Below, in pieces: positions 59,286-64,000 of a DNA stretch of 64,000 nucleotides; position 1 is the stretch's first letter, and each line of letters opens with the position of its first letter. The position numbers and the translations under genes were made by a program. Source of the stretch: Carnimonas bestiolae (lineage in GTDB: Bacteria > Pseudomonadota > Gammaproteobacteria > Pseudomonadales > Halomonadaceae); NCBI RefSeq assembly GCF_051251125.1, contig NZ_JBPCZL010000003.1; one strand, given 5' to 3'. The notes under the pieces were generated by a model that was not told the DNA's origin, did no database searches, and saw only the letters and a list, made by a program, of their open reading frames with translations.

Positions 59286-59996
59286 ATGCCAACGATTGAA
59301 GGCCAATTTGGCTTAGGAATACAGCTAGCCGCTTTAACACTCGCTTTTGTGCTCTCGGCATTGATCGGGCTGGAGCGAGAAATTCGTCACAAAAGCGCCG
59401 GGCTACGTACCTGTACGGTGGTGGGCTTCTCTTCTGCGTTGATTATGCTGGTGTCGAAATACGGCTTTAACGACATGATCGGCGATCCCAACGTGTCGAT
59501 CGATCCCTCGCGTGTGGCAGCCCAGATTGTGTCCGGCATCGGCTTTATTGGCGGCGGCGTAATCTTCATGCGCCGCGACAACGTGCAGGGGCTGACCACC
59601 GCCGCGTCAGTGTGGCTTACCTCGGCCATCGGCATGGCCTGCGGCGCAGGACTATTCAGCATCGCGCTGTTCGTAACGGCCGGACACTTCGTCACCATGC
59701 TGCTGTTCCCACGGCTATTCCGCACCCTGCGCAATAACCAATTGCTACCGGTACGGCTTTCGATCTCCTACTACAACGACGCCGGAGTGCTTGGCAACAT
59801 ACTCGCCCGCTGCACCAACATGGGCTTCACCGTCGAACGCTTCAACGTCAATAAAGGCAGCGAGACCGATGGCAAACAGCGCGTACGCGTTACCCTCGAT
59901 CTACGCGGTAAGCAGCGGCTACCGAACCTGGTCGGCCAGCTCGGAGAAATCGACGGCGTGCTCAACGTTCACAGCGCCGAAGACGACGATATGTAG
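59286..59996 (+). CDS. MgtC/SapB family membrane protein
   Basis: 236 residues. N-terminal MgtC domain with four to five membrane segments: LAFVLSALIGLEREIRHKSAGLRTCTVVGFSSALIMLVS (about 19-57), RVAAQIVSGIGFIGGGVIF (about 77-95), and NVQGLTTAASVWLTSAIGMACGAG. A C-terminal soluble ACT-like domain (LSISYYNDAGVLGNILARCTNMGFTVERF...) covers about 155-232. MgtC proteins affect growth in low magnesium and modulate membrane ATPases; SapB forms with the ACT-like tail are less understood. It is followed directly by a repeat block. Confidence 0.9.
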   Translation: MPTIEGQFGLGIQLAALTLAFVLSALIGLEREIRHKSAGLRTCTVVGFSSALIMLVSKYGFNDMIGDPNVSIDPSRVAAQIVSGIGFIGGGVIFMRRDNVQGLTTAASVWLTSAIGMACGAGLFSIALFVTAGHFVTMLLFPRLFRTLRNNQLLPVRLSISYYNDAGVLGNILARCTNMGFTVERFNVNKGSETDGKQRVRVTLDLRGKQRLPNLVGQLGEIDGVLNVHSAEDDDM

Positions 59997-59999
59997 CGC

Positions 60000-60268
60000 G
60001 TTCAACGCCGCGTCACTGAGCGCAGCCCCTCCCAGGAAGGCCGCCGAGCGATAGTCAGGCAAGGCGAACTTCGACAAAAGAGCGGAGTTTACATGCGGTA
60101 AATGAGCATCTTGCGGAGGTGTTCAACGCCGCATCACTGAGCGTAATCCTTCCCAGGAAGGTCGCTGAGCGATAGTCAGGCAAGGCGAACATCGACAAAA
60201 GAGCGGAGTTTACATGCGGTAAATGAGCACCTCGCGGAGGTGGTCAATGCCGCATCACTGAGCGCAGG
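60000..60268. repeat. Two and a fraction tandem copies of a 121-bp repeat
   Basis: Copies start at about 60000, 60121 and 60242 (partial), each beginning GTTCAACGCCGCRTCACTGAGCG or close to it. Units are about 95 percent identical by eye. The core GCGGAGTTTACATGCGGTAAATGAGCA contains the inverted TTTAC-ATGCG-GTAAA, and the order of segments matches the 118-bp repeats at 27812. It starts right after the MgtC/SapB stop and runs up to about 90 bases before the next gene. Confidence 0.92.
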
Positions 60269-60356
60269 CACCTTCCAGCTTGCAGAGACCTCGAAACATC
60301 CCCACATCTATCAGCATACCCGCGCGTTTTACGCGCGAAGCTTCGAGGATTTTGTC

Positions 60357-61358
60357 ATGTCACGTTTAACCAACACCCCGCTCTCTGTGCTCGATTTAGC
60401 GCCGATTCGAGACAGCGGCAGCGCGGCCGAGAGCTTCCAGAACTCGGTGGCGCTGGCACAGCGCGCTGAAACGCTTGGCTATAAGCGCCTGTGGATGGCT
60501 GAGCACCACAACATTGATGGCATCGCCAGTGCCGCCACTGCAGTGCTGCTGGGGCACGTTGCCGATCACACCGAGTCTATTCGCCTCGGCAGCGGCGGCA
60601 TTATGCTGCCCAATCATGCGCCACTGGTGATCGCTGAGCAGTTCGGCACTCTGGCGACCCTTCACCCCGACCGCATCGATCTTGGGCTGGGCCGCGCTCC
60701 CGGAACCGATGGCGCGACCCTACGCGCCTTGCGCCGCGACTACAGCGCTGCTGACACCTTCCCCGATGATGTCATCGAGCTACTCAACTATCTCGGTGAA
60801 CCCCATCCGGCACAGCGCATTCGCGCCATTCCTGGGCAAGGCACGCAGGTACCGATCTGGCTGTTGGGCTCAAGCGGCTTCAGCGCGCAACTCGCCGCAC
60901 GTCTGGGCCTGCCTTTCGCCTTCGCCAGCCATTTCGCACCGGCCTATATGCATCAGGCGCTGCGCCTCTACCGCGAGCAATTCACGCCTTCCGACTATTT
61001 GGCCGAACCCTACGCGATGCTCTGCATTCCGGTGGTCGCTGCGGAGAGTGACGAACAGGCCGAGTACCATGCGAGCGTCGCGCAGCAGAAGTTTCTCAAC
61101 CTGCGACGCGGCCGCTCGACGCGCGCACGCCCACCCGTTGAGTCATTGGACTGGTCGCCCATCGAACGCGCACAGGTGCAGGAGCATCTTTCAGCGGCGG
61201 TGATTGGCGGCCCCGAGCGCGTGCGCGATGGACTGAATGAACTGCTCGAGCAAACCCAGGCCGATGAGCTCATGCTCAACGCCGACTTTTACGCTCTGGA
61301 AGATCGCCTGCGCTGCTACGACATCGTGGCGGATATCGCCAATTTGCAAGGAAGGTAA
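60357..61358 (+). CDS. Luciferase-like FMN monooxygenase (YhbW type)
   Basis: 333 residues from ATG 60357 with GAGGA nine bases upstream. Bacterial luciferase-like barrel: LSVLDLAPIRDSGSAAESFQNSVALAQRAETLGYKRLWMAEHHNIDGIASAATAVLLGHVA at the N-terminus, RLGSGGIMLPNHAPLVIAEQFGTLATLHPDRIDLGLGRAPGTD, and PIWLLGSSGFSAQLAARLGLPFAFASHF. WMAEHHN is the group's flavin-site motif. It belongs to the smaller alkanal-monooxygenase-like group, distinct from the NtaA-type enzymes in the window. Substrate unknown. Single gene with its own terminator. Confidence 0.9.
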   Translation: MSRLTNTPLSVLDLAPIRDSGSAAESFQNSVALAQRAETLGYKRLWMAEHHNIDGIASAATAVLLGHVADHTESIRLGSGGIMLPNHAPLVIAEQFGTLATLHPDRIDLGLGRAPGTDGATLRALRRDYSAADTFPDDVIELLNYLGEPHPAQRIRAIPGQGTQVPIWLLGSSGFSAQLAARLGLPFAFASHFAPAYMHQALRLYREQFTPSDYLAEPYAMLCIPVVAAESDEQAEYHASVAQQKFLNLRRGRSTRARPPVESLDWSPIERAQVQEHLSAAVIGGPERVRDGLNELLEQTQADELMLNADFYALEDRLRCYDIVADIANLQGR

Positions 61359-61423
61359 GCGCACAGCTCGCACCGCCGCTGCCACTGGTAATAAAGTGGC
61401 TGCTAGCGGCGTATGCGTATCCC

Positions 61424-61458
61424 AAAAAAAGCCCGCTCAATGCGGGCTATTTCGTTTT
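61424..61458 (+). terminator. Terminator after the luciferase-like gene
   Basis: A 7-bp stem AGCCCGC/GCGGGCT with an A run before and ATTTCGTTTT after. Confidence 0.85.
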
Positions 61459-61524
61459 GCAGCGAGGGGCACGGCGCGATGTAGAGCGCTCGGTCTCACA
61501 CATGACCATGAAGGGTGTGAAATA

Positions 61525-64000
61525 TCAGCGACACCCTGCCTCGACGCTGCCTTCTTCCATCCAGTGCTGCCAGCAGGCGGTAACGCGCTCGCGGTCCTTG
61601 GCAAACGCCGTGGCTGCCACCCGTGCGCCGCGCTTGGCTAGCGCATTCAAGTGATTGGCATCGCGATAGCGAAGATAGGCATCGTGCAGCGCCTCGATGG
61701 CGTCGCTAGGCCAGCAGCCGCACTCACTCAGCGTCTCAAGAATACGTACGTTATCGCTCCACTCGCACAATGCCGGATGTTCACTGGCGAAGGCCAACAC
61801 CGCGTACTGATCGATAAATTCGATATCCACCATGCCGCCAGCGTCTTGTTTCAGATCGAAACCATCCGCGTGGGTTTTCGAGGAGCTCAAGTGCTGGCGC
61901 ATTTTGTGTCGCATGCTCACTACTTCCTGGCGCAGCACCGAGCGATCGCGCGGTTGCTGCAAAATATCGCGGCGTAGTTGCTCGAAGTCGCGCTGCAGCT
62001 GCGAATGACCGGCAATGGCGCGTGCCCGTACCAGCGCCTGATGCTCCCAGGTCCAGGCGTGCTGGCGCTGATAGTCGCCAAACGCGCTCAGCGATGACAC
62101 CAGCAACCCCGAATTGCCCGAAGGCCGCAGCCGCATATCCACCTCATAGAGCACCCCGCTGGGGGTAACGACGGTCAGCATATGAATGATGCGCTGCCCA
62201 AGCCGAGTGAAGAACACGTTGTTATCAAGCTGACGTGGGCCATCGGTAACGCCACCGGCAGTGCCATTGTGGATAAACACCAGATCGAGATCCGAGCCAT
62301 ATCCCAACTCTATGCCGCCCAGCTTGCCATAGCCGATCACCGCCATACCCGGCGCATCGCCCGGCGCGTCTGACTGGGCCAGCGCGGCCTGCGGCTGCCC
62401 ATAGCGTCCCACCATGCGGCGCCAGGCGATCTGCACCACACGCTCGACAATCACTTCTGCAATCAGCGTTAGCGCGTCGCTCACCTGCATCAGTGGGCGT
62501 AGCCCGGCCAAATCAGACGCAGCCACCGACAGCACTTGAGCATGCTTGAACATGCGCAGCGCTTCGAGCTGCGCTTCTTCATCGTCTTCGGCAATCCGCA
62601 GCAGCGCCATATCCAGTGAGGTCGTCAGGCTTTCACGGTCAGGCGGGGTATAGAGCGTTGCGGGCGTCAGCAGCTCATCGAGCAGGTGGGGATAGCGTGC
62701 CAGCTCTTCGGCCACCCACGGGCTCGCTGCACATAGGCGAATCAACTGGGTGCGCGCGCCGTCGCTTTCACGCAGCAGCGACAGATACGCGGTGCGCCGT
62801 AGCACGGCTTCGATTAGCGGTAGAATACGCGCCAGCACCACGTCGGGAGGCTGATCACGATAGTGCACACGCAAGCGTGCGCTGCTAGGAGCATGCTCGG
62901 CGGGCGGGCTGTCGGCATCGATGGTTTGCCGATACTCGCTAACGATGGACGCCAGCAACAACGGCATCAGCGCATCCAGCCGCTGCTGACCAATCCGCTG
63001 CATCGCGCGAGCCGCATGGGAGTTTGCCAGCCCCCTTAACAGCGATAGCGACCGTGCAGGCTCTACAAAACCGTACTGCGATAGCGTGGCGCAGGCTTCT
63101 TCATCGTCGAGATCGCCTTGCCACAGCGCATGCCACTCCGGCACATCAGGACCATTAGCATCGTCAGCCTGCGGCTCGTCGTCACTGGAAATAATCGCGT
63201 CGAACACGCTATGAATGCGCTGCCGCAGTGCGTCCAACTCAGCCTCCAGCTGCGGCCAACCAGCACGTCCTAGTGCCAGTGCCAGGCGCTCGCGGTCGGC
63301 ATCATTATCAGGCAGGTCCTGGGTCTGACGGTCATCCATCGCTTGCAGTACATGCTCAACGTCACGCAACAGCAGGTAGTCGGCCTCCAGCGCGGTGAGC
63401 TGCTTGCTTGGCAATAGCGCCAAAGCGCTCAGCGTCGCCATCGCACGTCTTAACGACGCGGTTTGCAGCTCGGTATCACGCCCGCCTCGCACCAATTGGA
63501 ACACCTGCACGACGAATTCCGCTTCGCGAATACCGCCCGCGCCCAGCTTGATATTGTCGTGCAGGCCGCGCCGCCGCACCTCGCGATTAATCATCGCCTT
63601 GGTATCGCGCAGCGACTGAATGGCCCCGTAATCGATATAGCGCCGATAGATAAACGGCGCCAAACGCTCAAGCAGCGCTTCGCCCGCCTCGATATCGCCT
63701 GCAATCGGGCGAGCCTTGACCAGCGCAAAGCGCTCCCATTCGCGGCCCTGTTCGAGATAGTAACGATCCAGCGCCGCGAAACTCGCCACCAGCGGGCTAC
63801 CTTCGCCCAGCGGCCGCAGTCGCATATCGACACGAAAGACAAAGCCATCGACGGTAGCGCTATCAAGGGCACGAATCAGCTTCTGACCCATTCGAGTGAA
63901 ATAATCGAGATGCGCCAGCGAGCGCTTACCGCCTTGAGTATCGCCGTCGTGGGTATAGGCGAAGATGAGGTCGATGTCGGACGACAAATTAAGTTCACCG
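61525..64000 (-). CDS. glnE: Glutamine synthetase adenylyltransferase/deadenylase, C-terminal part (runs off the window)
   Basis: More than 820 residues are visible, and the frame stays open to the window edge (upstream residues GELNLS precede SDIDLIFAY). Two nucleotidyltransferase domains are seen: the first with LSSDIDLIFAYTHDGD, the second with IGYGKLGGIELGYGSDLDLVFIHNG, both with the paired Asp (DxD) for metal binding. GAGGIREAEFVVQVFQL and DAGGMVDIEFIDQYAVLAFA are the matching GlnE helical-domain motifs. The enzyme adds AMP to, and removes it from, glutamine synthetase under PII control. The N-terminal part is outside the window. Confidence 0.96.
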   Translation of the reverse strand, partial: GELNLSSDIDLIFAYTHDGDTQGGKRSLAHLDYFTRMGQKLIRALDSATVDGFVFRVDMRLRPLGEGSPLVASFAALDRYYLEQGREWERFALVKARPIAGDIEAGEALLERLAPFIYRRYIDYGAIQSLRDTKAMINREVRRRGLHDNIKLGAGGIREAEFVVQVFQLVRGGRDTELQTASLRRAMATLSALALLPSKQLTALEADYLLLRDVEHVLQAMDDRQTQDLPDNDADRERLALALGRAGWPQLEAELDALRQRIHSVFDAIISSDDEPQADDANGPDVPEWHALWQGDLDDEEACATLSQYGFVEPARSLSLLRGLANSHAARAMQRIGQQRLDALMPLLLASIVSEYRQTIDADSPPAEHAPSSARLRVHYRDQPPDVVLARILPLIEAVLRRTAYLSLLRESDGARTQLIRLCAASPWVAEELARYPHLLDELLTPATLYTPPDRESLTTSLDMALLRIAEDDEEAQLEALRMFKHAQVLSVAASDLAGLRPLMQVSDALTLIAEVIVERVVQIAWRRMVGRYGQPQAALAQSDAPGDAPGMAVIGYGKLGGIELGYGSDLDLVFIHNGTAGGVTDGPRQLDNNVFFTRLGQRIIHMLTVVTPSGVLYEVDMRLRPSGNSGLLVSSLSAFGDYQRQHAWTWEHQALVRARAIAGHSQLQRDFEQLRRDILQQPRDRSVLRQEVVSMRHKMRQHLSSSKTHADGFDLKQDAGGMVDIEFIDQYAVLAFASEHPALCEWSDNVRILETLSECGCWPSDAIEALHDAYLRYRDANHLNALAKRGARVAATAFAKDRERVTACWQHWMEEGSVEAGCR

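Noticed and set aside
60000..60268. Possible CRISPR array
   Set aside because: The whole 121-bp unit is repeated with no variable spacer, and there are no cas genes. The same holds for 27812-28184.

Overview
The window reads as one piece of chromosome from a gammaproteobacterium. It has moderately high G+C, gammaproteobacterial versions of valS, glnE, pstSCAB, talB and mltB-like genes, and a sigma-54 sulfur regulon resembling that of Pseudomonas. The mevalonate genes, polyol genes and FMN-riboswitch ribH make a Halomonadaceae-type organism my best guess. That taxonomic call is inference. No rRNA, intact tRNA, insertion sequence, prophage or CRISPR array is visible.

Layout. 1-5.4 kb: a partial AI-2E-family permease divergent from valS, then two tandem PAP2 phosphatase paralogues. 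5.4-7.3 kb: a small lipoprotein, a membrane-anchored protein with two aspartyl-protease DTG motifs, and a small membrane protein. 7.5-11.7 kb: pstSCAB behind a Pho box. 11.9-14.6 kb: ssuE-ssuC-ssuB-ssuF without ssuA or ssuD. 14.7-22.7 kb: aldo/keto reductase, YWTD propeller plus 3-hydroxyacyl-CoA dehydrogenase, degenerate EAL protein, lytic transglycosylase, serine acetyltransferase, and the separate ssuA. 23 kb: zinc-independent ribosomal protein L36 under a Zur-like box, followed by a 5-bp tandem repeat. 23.5-26.8 kb: an ECF transporter with a fused S-A-A protein and a frameshifted T component. 26.9-31.6 kb: MetQ-like lipoprotein, 118-bp tandem repeats, and an FMN monooxygenase plus 2OG-Fe(II) oxygenase operon. 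31.7-34.1 kb: ribH with an FMN riboswitch, a YafO-type toxin with an unfamiliar partner, and a small CxxC protein. 34.4-37.2 kb: metQ-metN-metI. 38-40.3 kb: mvaA-mvaS. 40.7-50.6 kb: DJ-1-like protein, two SfnB/DszC-type flavoproteins, cystine transporter, two more FMN monooxygenases with an embedded MetQ-like protein, and an SfnR-type sigma-54 activator. 50.7-58.3 kb: pdxY, sugar transporter, transaldolase, xylulokinase, mannitol dehydrogenase. 58.8-64 kb: small membrane protein, MgtC/SapB protein, a second repeat block, luciferase-like monooxygenase, and partial glnE.

How it works together. The main theme is scavenging sulfur from organic compounds: sulfonate ABC parts, an FMN reductase, three NtaA/SnaA/DszA-type monooxygenases, two DszC/SfnB-type flavoproteins, a 2OG oxygenase, three MetQ-family binding proteins, a cystine carrier, serine acetyltransferase and flavin biosynthesis. 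Four of these units (ssuA; the 30.7-kb monooxygenase; metQNI; the 49-kb sfnB operon) carry good sigma-54 -24/-12 promoters about 50 bases or less from their start codons. A single SfnR-like activator lies in the window, so I infer a dispersed sulfur-starvation regulon. That regulon is the most interesting system here. The frameshifted ECF transporter, the toxin pair, the two-DTG protein and the two related repeat arrays are the other unusual items.
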